This document shows positions 52,454-61,152 of a DNA stretch of 64,000 nucleotides, in pieces; position 1 is the stretch's first letter; each line of letters begins with the position of its first letter. The notes beneath the pieces were generated by a model. The model worked only from the letters and a program-made list of their open reading frames with translations. It ran no database searches and was not told the DNA's origin. Both the position numbers and the translations under genes were made by a program. The DNA is from Flavobacteriales bacterium (GTDB taxonomy: Bacteria; Bacteroidota; Bacteroidia; Flavobacteriales_F; PHOS-HE28): contig JADJWA010000001.1 in assembly GCA_016716605.1 (NCBI GenBank), positions 3,269,001 to 3,333,000 on the forward strand, in the 5' to 3' direction.

Positions 52454-53901
52454 CACTCGATCACCAAGCTCTGACGCATCTGGTGGAGATGGTCAGACCC
52501 AACGACCAACTCATAGAAGCCAGGTCGCAAATCCGGAACAGTGATCTGCTTCTGGCCTGCCGATAACGTTCCGGAACTTACGATCGATCCAACGATCGAA
52601 ATCAACTCCCACGTGCGCGGCTCTTGCGCTACGCCTATCGACAAAAGGCTGCCACTCGAAACCGGGTTCGGATAGACGAGACTATTGGCAGGCTCATGAA
52701 AATCGGCTAGGCCAACTGGATCCAGGTACGTGGTGATCGTATTCGAAGCCGTGAACGCGTCCTCATCTGTTCTCACGACGAATACAGCTCGAGGTCCAGG
52801 GCCAGAGCCCTCAATCCAGCCAGCGACCACATATCCTGCACCCGCTACTGAATCGACCCCAAGGCCCATGGACAGGTTGCCCTCTCCGTAGTTGGATCCA
52901 GAAATGAACCACCCTTCATCCGCTACTCGTGTAAGAATCATATCGGCATTGGAGCCAACCGTAGTGTACCCGGTGAACACGAACCCGGATCCGTGGGCGC
53001 GCTGAATCGCTGTAGCCCCTGCGTCCGTGTCGTTCCCGATATAGCGATCCCAAAGGAAGCCACCAGCCCCATTATAACCTGCAAGCATGATCTTCTGTGC
53101 TGCTGAGCCTACCCTTGAACGCCCGCAAACAACAAGGTTGCCAGTGTTCCCAACGGCAACGTCACCGAAAGACACGTCAGCAGGCTCCGTCCATATGGCT
53201 TCCCAAAGTTGAGCACCGTCCGCGTCGAGCAGTAAAAGCAAACCATCATCGTCTCCTTCATCAACGGTCCGGCGGCCAGCTAGCGCGATCGTGCCATCCG
53301 TCCGAACTGCCGCACCATTGAACTCCGTGAAGAAAGGAGCTTCTTGCGTGTAGCTCCAGACCGGGTCCCCATCCCAATCGACTCGGATGGCGACACCTGC
53401 TCCTTGGGGCGCCGCTTCACTGAATGAAACACCATGAAGCAGAAAGCCATCCTCAAGAACCGCCATGCCCCGACAAAGGTCCCAATCCGCATCTCCGTAA
53501 TCGGCATCCCACAGAACATCACCGGCGCCGTTCGTGCGAATCAGCCGCATATCATAGCTCCCGTGCTCCCCATCACCAACTGTGCAGGCGATGGCGAATC
53601 CGCCGTCGACCTCCGCGCATGCCACGGCCTGATCAACATCCGGCCCGCCGAAATAGCGAGACCATAGAACCACGCCGCCATCATCCAACCGAAGCAGATA
53701 GACATCGCCCGATCCGTTTCCGAAGCTGCCCGTGCTCCCAGCAACAAGAAATCCACCATTCGAACAGGAAATCACGCTCGCTCCACTATCGGAGCCGGAT
53801 GCGCCGTAGGTCCTGCGCCAAGTGGATTGACCAGTTGCGGAAAAAGCATGAAGCGCGGCACAGATGTAAAGGAGGAGAGAAGGCACTGTGGCAGGGCGCA
53901 T
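52453..53901 (-). CDS. Secreted beta-propeller-like protein with type IX sorting domain
   Basis: A 482-residue exported protein. Signal peptide SLLLYICAALHAFSATGQ is followed by about seven repeats of 50 or so residues with a GGFxxxG / GxxxxxLxxxDxxGxxxW pattern (GGFLVAGSTGSFGNGSGDVYLLRLDDGGVVLW is typical, shown here as adjoining strands). The tail SLVYPNPVSSGSLLSIG to the end is a type A C-terminal sorting domain (GFYELVV near its end). The gene is less GC-rich than its neighbours. ATG 53901 lies eight bases after a promoter box. Function unknown, probably cell-surface. Confidence 0.82.
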   Translation of the reverse strand: MRPATVPSLLLYICAALHAFSATGQSTWRRTYGASGSDSGASVISCSNGGFLVAGSTGSFGNGSGDVYLLRLDDGGVVLWSRYFGGPDVDQAVACAEVDGGFAIACTVGDGEHGSYDMRLIRTNGAGDVLWDADYGDADWDLCRGMAVLEDGFLLHGVSFSEAAPQGAGVAIRVDWDGDPVWSYTQEAPFFTEFNGAAVRTDGTIALAGRRTVDEGDDDGLLLLLDADGAQLWEAIWTEPADVSFGDVAVGNTGNLVVCGRSRVGSAAQKIMLAGYNGAGGFLWDRYIGNDTDAGATAIQRAHGSGFVFTGYTTVGSNADMILTRVADEGWFISGSNYGEGNLSMGLGVDSVAGAGYVVAGWIEGSGPGPRAVFVVRTDEDAFTASNTITTYLDPVGLADFHEPANSLVYPNPVSSGSLLSIGVAQEPRTWELISIVGSIVSSGTLSAGQKQITVPDLRPGFYELVVGSDHLHQMRQSLVIE

Positions 53902-53909
53902 GAGGATCG

Positions 53910-53917
53910 CGAAGTTA
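53910..53917 (-). promoter_or_regulatory. -7 promoter box of the 52453-53901 gene
   Basis: The minus strand reads TAACTTCG, ending eight bases before ATG 53901. Confidence 0.5.
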
Positions 53918-53955
53918 CCGATGTGACCGTTGATTCGTCGCCAAAGTCCGCCCGC

Positions 53956-53963
53956 TACTTTCG
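53956..53963 (+). promoter_or_regulatory. -7 promoter box of the GT39 gene, leaderless
   Basis: TACTTTCG ends four bases before ATG 53968, with TTG at 53930-53932 as a possible -33 element 23 bases upstream. The transcript would start at or next to the ATG. Confidence 0.6.
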
Positions 53964-53967
53964 CCCC

Positions 53968-55575
53968 ATGCACACAGCGCCGCACTCGTCCGCATTCGTG
54001 AGAGAGGCGGTTGCGCTGCGCGAAGCATGGATGGCCCGCGCGGTTCTCCTTCTCGTTGTATTCGCCTTCATCCTGTTCAAGCTGCCGTACTTGGGCCTGC
54101 CCTATTACTGGGATGAGGCATGGGTATACGCGCCTGCGGTGAAAGCCATGCAGGAGAATGGCATCAGCATACTTCCATGGGCCATACCGCCGGAACTTTC
54201 CCGCGGGCATCCTCTTTTCTTCCATGCACTCGGAGCTCTTTGGATGAGCGCATTCGGCGACTCCTTCACGGCGATGCACGGCCTCCCGCTCTGCATCACC
54301 ATCCTGCTTCTTCTCGCTTCCTACTGGCTGGGCTCATGGCTGGGTGGTGAGTGGCTGGGAGCTTCCGCAGCGCTCCTTATTGCAGCTAACGAGATGCTGC
54401 TTGCGCAAAGTGGCCAACTGCTTCCTGAAACGCTGCTTGCATTGTTGATGACCCTCGCTGTCACGGCCTATCTCTCGCGTCTGCGATGGCTGTACGTCAC
54501 TAGCTGCGTGCTCGCACTCTGGACCAAGGAAACTGCCATTGTGCTGGTAATTGCTTTGGTACTGACTCACGTGTGGTCGCGCTTCGATAGCAGCGGCTGG
54601 CCGGAACGAAGGGCTTGGCTCCGATGGATGGTGCTGCTGTGGCTGCCAGTCGCTATCGCTGGGTCCTACTTCGCATTGCAATGGTGGAGTTTTGGATGGG
54701 TACTCTTCCCTGAGCATGTTGAGATGATCACCTGGTCTCGTGAGGACATTGCTTACAAGGCCAGACTGGCATTCACCACTGCATTCGAGTCGGAGGGCCT
54801 CCAGTACCTGACCCTGGCGGGCAGCATTGCAGCACCATTGCTACTGGTGCGCCGCGGCGCAGCGCTCAGCGTATTGTCCGCATTCGGGTGCGTTGCCGCA
54901 ATCAAGGTGCTATGGGGCCGATGGCCGGTTCCCGATTCCCTCCTGCTCCCTGCGGTCCTTGTCGCCCTGGCGATAGGCATCGGTTCGTTCTCGCTGCTCA
55001 TCCGCCGGGCAGATAGCCGGCTTCACGTTCCTGTTTTCCTGTTCGGCATTCTTTGCATCGGGCTTTGGGCGTTCAGTTCCTTGAACTTTTACACACCACG
55101 GTACCTGTTGCCCATCCATCCATTCCTTGTGATTGGCGTGCTAGCCAGCCTGCGTGCTTCAGGTTTCGCGAGCAGGACCTGGACGCTTCCGGCCGCATCA
55201 GCGATCATCGCGGCCATCCTGCTCTTCTCCATTGGAGGTGACGGCCATGTGGGCGATACCAGGCTGAACTACCGCGATGCTATCACGATTCACAAGGAGC
55301 GCATCCGTTATTGTGCTCAACAGGGCATGCAAGAAGCTCGCATCATGGCTTCATTCGCCGATGTTCACTACATGACGCATCCAGAGGCTGGATACCTGGA
55401 TGGCTCCATGACGTTCAGTCGCTGCGCATCGGAGCCTATGCCCAACGCGGAATACGCCTTCGTTGATTATCAATCCCGAAAAGAACTGCCTGATGAATTG
55501 AAGGAGTCCGGTTTCGTCCGATTAGCCAGCTTCCGATCCGGACAAGCTTGGGGCGATGTGTATCAACGACGTTGA
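53968..55575 (+). CDS. GT39/ArnT-like membrane glycosyltransferase
   Basis: A 535-residue GT-C protein with about eleven membrane helices. The first periplasmic loop carries LGLPYYWDEAWVYAPAVKA with the catalytic DE pair (about residue 47), then ELSRGHPLFFHALGALWM, as in dolichyl-phosphate-mannose mannosyltransferase relatives and ArnT. It transfers a sugar from a polyprenyl phosphate to a protein, lipid A or glycan at the outer face of the inner membrane. ATG 53968 is chosen because it follows the promoter box by four bases; a longer frame upstream overlaps the divergent gene. Confidence 0.83.
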   Translation: MHTAPHSSAFVREAVALREAWMARAVLLLVVFAFILFKLPYLGLPYYWDEAWVYAPAVKAMQENGISILPWAIPPELSRGHPLFFHALGALWMSAFGDSFTAMHGLPLCITILLLLASYWLGSWLGGEWLGASAALLIAANEMLLAQSGQLLPETLLALLMTLAVTAYLSRLRWLYVTSCVLALWTKETAIVLVIALVLTHVWSRFDSSGWPERRAWLRWMVLLWLPVAIAGSYFALQWWSFGWVLFPEHVEMITWSREDIAYKARLAFTTAFESEGLQYLTLAGSIAAPLLLVRRGAALSVLSAFGCVAAIKVLWGRWPVPDSLLLPAVLVALAIGIGSFSLLIRRADSRLHVPVFLFGILCIGLWAFSSLNFYTPRYLLPIHPFLVIGVLASLRASGFASRTWTLPAASAIIAAILLFSIGGDGHVGDTRLNYRDAITIHKERIRYCAQQGMQEARIMASFADVHYMTHPEAGYLDGSMTFSRCASEPMPNAEYAFVDYQSRKELPDELKESGFVRLASFRSGQAWGDVYQRR

Positions 55576-55602
55576 ACTTCAAGCCCCGCCCCACACCCCC
55601 GA

Positions 55603-55610
55603 TACCTTCG
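55603..55610 (+). promoter_or_regulatory. -7 promoter box of the metallophosphoesterase gene, leaderless
   Basis: TACCTTCG ends five bases before ATG 55616. Confidence 0.55.
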
Positions 55611-55615
55611 CCCCC

Positions 55616-56869
55616 ATGTCCCCTGCTGCCCTTCGCAACTTCATGATCTTCCTGGTGGTGCTCATCGCCATCGACCTGTATGCCTACAAAGGTGTGAATA
55701 GTGCGCTCGCGAATCACAGCATGGCCTTGCGACGAATTTTCCGCTTCCTCTATTGGGTCATCAGCATCGGACTGCTGGGCATGATCGTGTACGTGGCCAT
55801 CAACTTCCGCGACCCTGAGGCGAGGCGCGACCACAGCTTCGCCTTCAGCATGGTGGCGCTCTTCCTGCTCTTCTTCCTGCCCAAGATCGTCATGGTGGTC
55901 TTCCATGGCCTCGACGACCTGCTGCATCTGGTGCGTTGGGGATGGGACAAGCTCACACCTGGACCGGTGGATGCCGCCGGTGAGGGCATCGACCGCGCGC
56001 GCTTCCTGAGCCAACTGGGCCTGATCGTCTCGGTAGTGCCCTTCGCGGGCGTGCTCTACGGCGTCACCAAAGGCCGGCGTAATTTCAACCTGGCCCGCGT
56101 GCCCATAAGAAGCAACAAGCTGCCCGATGCCTTCAATGGCCTGCGCGTGGTGCAGATCAGCGACATGCACCTGGGCAGCTACGGTGGCGACATGAGCATC
56201 GTGCGCAACGGCGTGGACCTGATCATGGCCGAGAAACCGGATCTGATCCTATTCACCGGTGATCTGGTGAACGACTTCGCAGAGGAAGCCGAGCTTTTCA
56301 TCGCTGAATTGGCTCGGCTGCAAGCGCCGCTCGGCAAGTTCTCCATCCTCGGCAACCACGACTACAGCGATTATCCGAAGTGGGATAGCCCCGAGCTGAA
56401 GGCCAAGAATCTCGAGAAGCTCAAGCGCATCCATGCCGAGATGGGCTTCCGTTTGTTGCTCGATGAGCACTTGCCACTGGAGCGCAACGGCGAACGCATC
56501 GGACTGCTCGGCGTGCAGAATTGGGGGCACCGCTTCCAGCAATATGGCGACTTGCAAAAGACGATCCGCGGCACCGAAGCCTTCCCCTATCGCATCCTCA
56601 TGAGCCACGACCCCACGCATTGGGAGCATCAAGTGCAGGGCACGGGCATCGACCTCACGCTGAGCGGCCACACGCATGGCGCGCAATTGGGCGTGAAACT
56701 CGGCAGCACCACCTACAGCCCAGCGCAATGGGTGTACAAGCACTGGGCGGGGCTCTATGCCGAAGGCGAGCAGCAACTCTACGTGAACCGCGGCTTCGGC
56801 TTCATCGGATTCCCCGGGCGCGTGGGCATGCCGCCGGAGATCACGGTGCTGGAACTGGTGAAGGCTTAA
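55616..56869 (+). CDS. Membrane-anchored metallophosphoesterase
   Basis: A 417-residue protein. Four membrane helices occupy residues about 9-155 (IFLVVLIAIDLYAY; YWVISIGLLGMIVYVAI; MVALFLLFFLPKIVMVVF; LIVSVVPFAGVLYG). The calcineurin-like domain follows with all metal motifs: VQISDMHLG (about 179), LFTGDLVND, ILGNHDYSD, LMSHDPTH and LSGHTHGAQLG. It belongs to the YaeI/YkuE-like group and may hydrolyse a lipid pyrophosphate or phosphodiester. ATG 55616 follows a promoter box by five bases; an upstream start would add 20 unrelated residues. Confidence 0.88.
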   Translation: MSPAALRNFMIFLVVLIAIDLYAYKGVNSALANHSMALRRIFRFLYWVISIGLLGMIVYVAINFRDPEARRDHSFAFSMVALFLLFFLPKIVMVVFHGLDDLLHLVRWGWDKLTPGPVDAAGEGIDRARFLSQLGLIVSVVPFAGVLYGVTKGRRNFNLARVPIRSNKLPDAFNGLRVVQISDMHLGSYGGDMSIVRNGVDLIMAEKPDLILFTGDLVNDFAEEAELFIAELARLQAPLGKFSILGNHDYSDYPKWDSPELKAKNLEKLKRIHAEMGFRLLLDEHLPLERNGERIGLLGVQNWGHRFQQYGDLQKTIRGTEAFPYRILMSHDPTHWEHQVQGTGIDLTLSGHTHGAQLGVKLGSTTYSPAQWVYKHWAGLYAEGEQQLYVNRGFGFIGFPGRVGMPPEITVLELVKA

Positions 56870-56870
56870 C

Positions 56871-56961
56871 GAACCGAAGAACCGCGGAACAGCTAAGGCT
56901 GCACCAGAGGTGGGCTTCCTTCCTTGCTCTCCTGTTCGCTGTTCTGCGGTTCTTCTGTTCC
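56871..56961. repeat. Degenerate inverted repeat, type C (GAACAGAAGAACCG), between convergent genes
   Basis: GAACCGAAGAACCGCGGAACAGC (56871-56893, two adjoining parts) and its imperfect reverse complement GCTGTTCTGCGG then TTCTTCTGTTCC (56938-56961) flank a 44-base spacer. The unit is GAAC(C/A)G(A/C)(A/G). It starts two bases after the metallophosphoesterase stop and ends just before the HMG-CoA lyase stop, so it fills the whole convergent gap. It could act as a two-way terminator. Confidence 0.6.
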
Positions 56962-56964
56962 TTG

Positions 56965-57822
56965 TCAAGGAAACACCTTCCCCGCCTCCATCACGCAGCG
57001 ATCCAACTGCTGGAAGTCGAGCCCCGTTCGCACCCCGCGCTCTTCCAAGCTCCGTGCGAACACCTCCATCTGCAGGTTGCCTACGAGATCATCCTCGGCC
57101 ATCGGGCAGCCGCCGTAGCCCTTGATGGCGCCATCGAAACGGCGGCAGCCGGCGTTCCAAGCGGCATCGGTCTTCGATTGCCAGTTGTCGGGGGTGCAAT
57201 GCAGGTGGGCGCCGAACTCGACAGCGGGCAATGCAGGAATGAGCGCTGAGAAAATCGAGGAGATATCACCGGGCCGTGCCACGCCGACGGTATCGCTGAG
57301 AGCGATGATGCGCACGCCCAACTCGCTCGTGAGGCGATTGACCCAGTGCAGGGCCACGTCCGCGCTCCAAGGATCGCCATACGGATTGCCGAAGGCCATG
57401 CTGATATAGACCACGAGCTCCTTGCCTCCTGCGCGCGTGATCTCCGCGATGCGTGCGATGCGGCTCCAGCTGCCCTCGATGCTCGTGTTCGTGTTGCGCT
57501 GCTGGAAGGTCTCGCTGATGCTGAAGGGATAGCCGAGATAGGTGACGCTAGGCTGCTTCACGGCTTCCTCCGCGCCGCGCTCGTTGGCCACGATCACGAG
57601 CAATTTGCTCCTCGTCTCGCTCGTGTCGATGCGGGAAAGCACCTCGGCGGTATCGGCCAATTGCGGGATGGCCTTCGGGCTCACGAAGCTGCCGATATCG
57701 ATGGTATCGAAGCCAACGCGCAGCAGTTCGTTCAAGTAGCGCACCTTCACCTCCGTGGGAATGAAGGGCACGATGCCTTGCATGGCGTCGCGCGGGCATT
57801 CGATGAGCTTCACCTTCTCCAT
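56965..57822 (-). CDS. Hydroxymethylglutaryl-CoA lyase
   Basis: A 285-residue DRE-TIM metallolyase that cleaves HMG-CoA to acetyl-CoA and acetoacetate in leucine degradation. ECPRDAMQG carries the N-terminal Arg and Asp, VVYISMAFGNPYGDP, LSDTVGVARPGDI, FGAHLHCTPDN with the metal histidines, and GAIKGYGGCPMAEDDLVGN with the catalytic cysteine, are all present. The start overlaps the pyrD stop by 13 bases, so it is the second gene of the pyrD operon. Confidence 0.9.
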   Translation of the reverse strand: MEKVKLIECPRDAMQGIVPFIPTEVKVRYLNELLRVGFDTIDIGSFVSPKAIPQLADTAEVLSRIDTSETRSKLLVIVANERGAEEAVKQPSVTYLGYPFSISETFQQRNTNTSIEGSWSRIARIAEITRAGGKELVVYISMAFGNPYGDPWSADVALHWVNRLTSELGVRIIALSDTVGVARPGDISSIFSALIPALPAVEFGAHLHCTPDNWQSKTDAAWNAGCRRFDGAIKGYGGCPMAEDDLVGNLQMEVFARSLEERGVRTGLDFQQLDRCVMEAGKVFP

Positions 57823-58904
57823 GCCGCGAAAGACTTGTTGATGCGATTCACCAAGGATGGCCCTTCGTACACCAGCCCTGTGTACACCTGCACGAGGTCG
57901 GCGCCCGCTTCAAGCTTCTCCTTCGCCGCCTCCCATGAATCGATGCCGCCCACTCCGATGATAACGATGGGCCTCGGCAGGCGCTCGCGCAAGCAGGTGA
58001 TCACCTCCGTGCTGCGCGCCCGGACAGGTGCACCACTCAATCCGCCAGCGCCGATGGATTCCAGTTCAGCTTGCGTCGTACGCAGCCCTGCACGCGCAAT
58101 CGTAGTGTTGGTAGCGATCACCCCAGCGATGCCGCTCTCTTTCACCACGCTCACGATGTCGTCCAATTGGCCATCGGTGAGGTCCGGGGCGATCTTGAGA
58201 AGGATGGGTTTGGAACGCGCTGGTGAATGGTCATTGGCGACTGGTGAATGGTCTACCCCGCTCACCATTCGCTTTTCGCCATTCGCCTTATTCTGGCTGA
58301 GTTCCATCAACGCCCGAAGAATCTCCAACAACGGCCCTTTCTCCTGCAGGGCTCGCAGACCGGGCGTATTGGGGCTGCTCACGTTCACCACGAAGTAGTC
58401 CACCACGCCATGGAGCGCATTGAAGCAGGCGATGTAGTCGTCGATGGCCCGCTCATTCGGCGTGTCCTTGTTCTTCCCGATGTTCCCGCCGACGATGATG
58501 CCGGGCCTCCGATGGCGCAATCGATCCACCGCTGCATGAACGCCGCCGTTGTTGAAGCCCATGCGGTTGATCAGCGCACGGTCCTTCTTCAATCTGAATA
58601 GCCGCGGCTGCGGATTGCCCGGTTGGGACCTGGGCGTGAGCGTGCCCACTTCGATGAATCCGAAGCCGATGCGTGCGAGGGCATGCACGTGCTTGGCATC
58701 CTTGTCCATGCCTGCGGCGAGGCCAACGGGCGATGGGAAGTGTAAGCCCATCACGTCGGTGGCTGCGTCACGGGGCGGTTTCGCGCCGCCCACGAGCGCC
58801 AGCATGCCGGGAATGCGCGATGCGATTCCGAGCAGACGGAAGGTGAGGTGATGGGCGCGCTCCGGAGGGAGCAGGAAGAGCAGTGGACGGAGCAGCGCGT
58901 ACAT
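57810..58904 (-). CDS. pyrD: Dihydroorotate dehydrogenase (quinone, class 2) carrying an in-frame repeat insertion
   Basis: A 364-residue membrane-associated flavoenzyme oxidising dihydroorotate to orotate with a quinone, about 20 residues longer than usual. The N-terminal helix YALLRPLLFLLPPERAH is class 2. SPVGLAAGMDKDAKH, FIEVGTLTPRSQPGNPQPRLFR, NRMGFNNGG, FVVNVSSPNTPGLR (catalytic Ser), KIAPDL, ATNTT, GGLSG and GVGGIDS follow. Between LMELSQ and KPILLKIAPDL, about residues 206-228 are encoded by a repeat element and have no place in the family alignment I know. ATG 58904 follows a promoter box by seven bases. Confidence 0.93.
   Translation of the reverse strand: MYALLRPLLFLLPPERAHHLTFRLLGIASRIPGMLALVGGAKPPRDAATDVMGLHFPSPVGLAAGMDKDAKHVHALARIGFGFIEVGTLTPRSQPGNPQPRLFRLKKDRALINRMGFNNGGVHAAVDRLRHRRPGIIVGGNIGKNKDTPNERAIDDYIACFNALHGVVDYFVVNVSSPNTPGLRALQEKGPLLEILRALMELSQNKANGEKRMVSGVDHSPVANDHSPARSKPILLKIAPDLTDGQLDDIVSVVKESGIAGVIATNTTIARAGLRTTQAELESIGAGGLSGAPVRARSTEVITCLRERLPRPIVIIGVGGIDSWEAAKEKLEAGADLVQVYTGLVYEGPSLVNRINKSFAAWRR
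58219..58289. repeat. Degenerate inverted repeat, type D (GGTGAATGG / GGCGAATGG), inside pyrD
   Basis: Plus strand: CTGGTGAATGGTCATTGG and CGACTGGTGAATGG (58220-58251), then CTCACCATTCGC and TTTTCGCCATTCGCC (58261-58287). The second half is an imperfect reverse complement of the first, and each half is made of 9-base GG(T/C)GA(A/C)TGG units. The insert keeps the pyrD frame and has no stop codon on the coding strand in that frame. Confidence 0.7.
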
Positions 58905-58911
58905 CGGCGGG

Positions 58912-58919
58912 CGAATGTA
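58912..58919 (-). promoter_or_regulatory. -7 promoter box of pyrD, leaderless
   Basis: The minus strand reads TACATTCG, ending seven bases before ATG 58904. The uvrB box begins only six bases away on the other strand. Confidence 0.55.
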
Positions 58920-58925
58920 GCCCGG

Positions 58926-58933
58926 TACCTTCG
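58926..58933 (+). promoter_or_regulatory. -7 promoter box of uvrB
   Basis: TACCTTCG ends eleven bases before ATG 58945, back to back with the pyrD box. The two promoters must share their upstream DNA. I see no LexA-type palindrome. Confidence 0.5.
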
Positions 58934-58944
58934 CGGCCCTTCCG

Positions 58945-60984
58945 ATGCCCTTCGAGCTCATCAGTGAATTCACACCCACCGGCGACCAGCCGGAGGCCAT
59001 TCGGCAACTGGTGGAGGGGCTGCGCGAGGGCGTGCGCGCACAGACGTTGCTCGGCGTAACGGGTTCGGGCAAGACCTTCACTGTGGCCAACGTGATCGCG
59101 CAAGTGGACCGCCCCACGCTGATCCTCAGTCATAACAAGACGCTGGCCGCGCAGCTCTACGGCGAATTCAAGCACTTCTTCCCGAACGACCGCGTGGAGT
59201 ACTTCGTGAGCTATTACGACTACTACCAGCCCGAGGCCTACCTGCCCACCACCAACACCTACATCGAGAAGGACCTCTCAGTGAATGACGAGATCGAAAA
59301 GCTCCGGCTCAGTGCATCGAGCGCGCTGCTGAGCGGAAGGCGCAATGTGATCGTGGTGGCCAGCGTGAGCTGCATTTATGGCATCGGCAATCCAGCGGAG
59401 TTCAAGCACACGGTGGTGGAGCTGGACAAAGGCATGAAGGTGAGCCGCAATGCGCTGCTTCACCGCTTCGTATCGGCGCTTTACAGCCGCAAGGACATTG
59501 AGCCGGGCCGAGGCAACTTCCGCGTGAAGGGCGATGTGGTGGAGGTCTTCCTCGCCTATGCTGATGAAGGCATCCGCATCCATTTCTGGGGCGATGAACT
59601 GGAGCGCATCGAGCGCTTCGACCTCAGCACCACCAAGACGCTCGAGACCTTGGAGCAGGTGACGATCTATCCCGCCAACATCTTCGTGACCAGCCGTGAG
59701 ACGCTGAACGGTGCCATCAGCAGCATCCAGGCGGACATGGTGAAGCAAGTCGCCTTCTTCCAGGAGATCGGCAAGCACCTGGAGGCAAAGCGCCTCGAGG
59801 AGCGCGTGAGCCACGACCTGGAAATGATGCGCGAGCTGGGCTATTGCAGCGGCATCGAGAACTATAGCCGCTACTTCGATCGGCGAGACACGGGCCAGCG
59901 CCCCTTCTGCCTGCTCGACTACTTCCCGGATGACTTCCTGATGGTGATCGATGAGAGCCATGTGACCGTGAGCCAGGTGCAGGCCATGTACGGGGGCGAC
60001 CGCAGCCGTAAGCGCAACCTGGTGGAGTATGGCTTCCGCCTGCCCAGTGCCATGGACAATCGTCCCCTGAAATTCGAGGAATTCGAAGGCATGATGGGCC
60101 AGACCCTCTTCGTTAGCGCCACGCCAGCTGACTATGAATTGCAGCGCAGTGAGGGCGTGGTGGTGGAGCAAGTGGTGCGGCCCACGGGCCTGCTCGACCC
60201 GCCCATTGAAGTGCGGCCGAGCAAGGACCAGATCGACGACCTGCTCGACGAGATCCGCAACCGGACCAAGAAAGACGAGCGCGTGCTGGTGACCACCCTC
60301 ACCAAGCGCATGGCTGAGGAGCTTGATGAGTTCCTGAAGCGGAATGGTGTGAAGTGCAAATACATCCATAGCGACGTGGAGACCCTGGAACGGATCGAAA
60401 TCCTGCGCCAACTGCGCTTGGGCATGATCGACGTCCTCGTGGGCGTGAACCTGCTGCGCGAAGGGCTGGACCTGCCCGAAGTGAGCCTGGTTGCCGTGCT
60501 CGATGCGGACAAGGAGGGATTCCTCCGCAGCAATCGCTCGCTCACCCAGACCGCTGGCCGCGCGGCACGGAACGTCAATGGACTCGTGGTCTTCTATGCA
60601 GACAAGATCACCGACAGCATGCAGCGCACCATCGATGAGACCGAGCGCCGCCGTGCCAAGCAGATGGCGTACAACGAGGAGCACGGCATCACCCCCACAC
60701 AGATCAAACGCGACAGGGCCGATGTGCTGCGGCAGACCTCGGTGCTCGAGATCCAAGGCCCCACCCCAAAGGCCTACCTGGAGCCGGAACCGGAGCTGAG
60801 CCTCGCCGCAGACCCCGTGATGCAGTTCATGAGCACCGATCAATTGGAGAAGAACGCCGCTCTGCTCGAGTCACAGATGCGCAAGGCCGCCAAGGAGCTC
60901 GACTTCATCGCAGCGGCGCAATTGCGCGATGAGTTATTCGCGGTGCAAAAGCTCATCGAGCTCCGCACTCTGGAGAAACCATAG
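58945..60984 (+). CDS. uvrB: Excinuclease ABC subunit B
   Basis: A 679-residue DNA repair helicase-like protein. [15 protein letters not shown] is the Walker A site, [15 protein letters not shown] follows, the beta-hairpin segment [17 protein letters not shown] is damage-binding, [21 protein letters not shown] contains Walker B, and [30 protein letters not shown] is motif V/VI. The C-terminal UVR motif ([17 protein letters not shown]) binds UvrC. Length is normal. Confidence 0.97.
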   Translation: MPFELISEFTPTGDQPEAIRQLVEGLREGVRAQTLLGVTGSGKTFTVANVIAQVDRPTLILSHNKTLAAQLYGEFKHFFPNDRVEYFVSYYDYYQPEAYLPTTNTYIEKDLSVNDEIEKLRLSASSALLSGRRNVIVVASVSCIYGIGNPAEFKHTVVELDKGMKVSRNALLHRFVSALYSRKDIEPGRGNFRVKGDVVEVFLAYADEGIRIHFWGDELERIERFDLSTTKTLETLEQVTIYPANIFVTSRETLNGAISSIQADMVKQVAFFQEIGKHLEAKRLEERVSHDLEMMRELGYCSGIENYSRYFDRRDTGQRPFCLLDYFPDDFLMVIDESHVTVSQVQAMYGGDRSRKRNLVEYGFRLPSAMDNRPLKFEEFEGMMGQTLFVSATPADYELQRSEGVVVEQVVRPTGLLDPPIEVRPSKDQIDDLLDEIRNRTKKDERVLVTTLTKRMAEELDEFLKRNGVKCKYIHSDVETLERIEILRQLRLGMIDVLVGVNLLREGLDLPEVSLVAVLDADKEGFLRSNRSLTQTAGRAARNVNGLVVFYADKITDSMQRTIDETERRRAKQMAYNEEHGITPTQIKRDRADVLRQTSVLEIQGPTPKAYLEPEPELSLAADPVMQFMSTDQLEKNAALLESQMRKAAKELDFIAAAQLRDELFAVQKLIELRTLEKP

Positions 60985-61021
60985 ATGGTCGGCCATGATG
61001 GGCGAATCGTCGTCGCTGTGA

Positions 61022-61041
61022 ATGACTTCGGCGAAAGTCAT
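61022..61041 (+). terminator. Possible hairpin after uvrB
   Basis: ATGACTT and AAGTCAT pair around a six-base loop, 38 bases after the uvrB stop. No T run follows. The rest of the 168-base gap (60985-61152) holds only the promoter of the next gene as far as I can see. Confidence 0.35.
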
Positions 61042-61110
61042 GCGACAAGGCCTTCATTGAGCTTCCGAGAGTAGCCTGTGCTGAAACGTTGATGGCAGTG
61101 GCGAGGCGTT

Positions 61111-61118
61111 TACTTTCG
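61111..61118 (+). promoter_or_regulatory. -7 promoter box of the first lysyl-endopeptidase-like gene
   Basis: TACTTTCG with TTG at 61089-61091 placed 19 bases upstream, the best -33/-7 pair in the window. It ends 34 bases before ATG 61153, so this mRNA should have a short leader. Confidence 0.6.
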
Positions 61119-61152
61119 TCCGCGAACCACCCCTCACTGAACCAGAACAACG

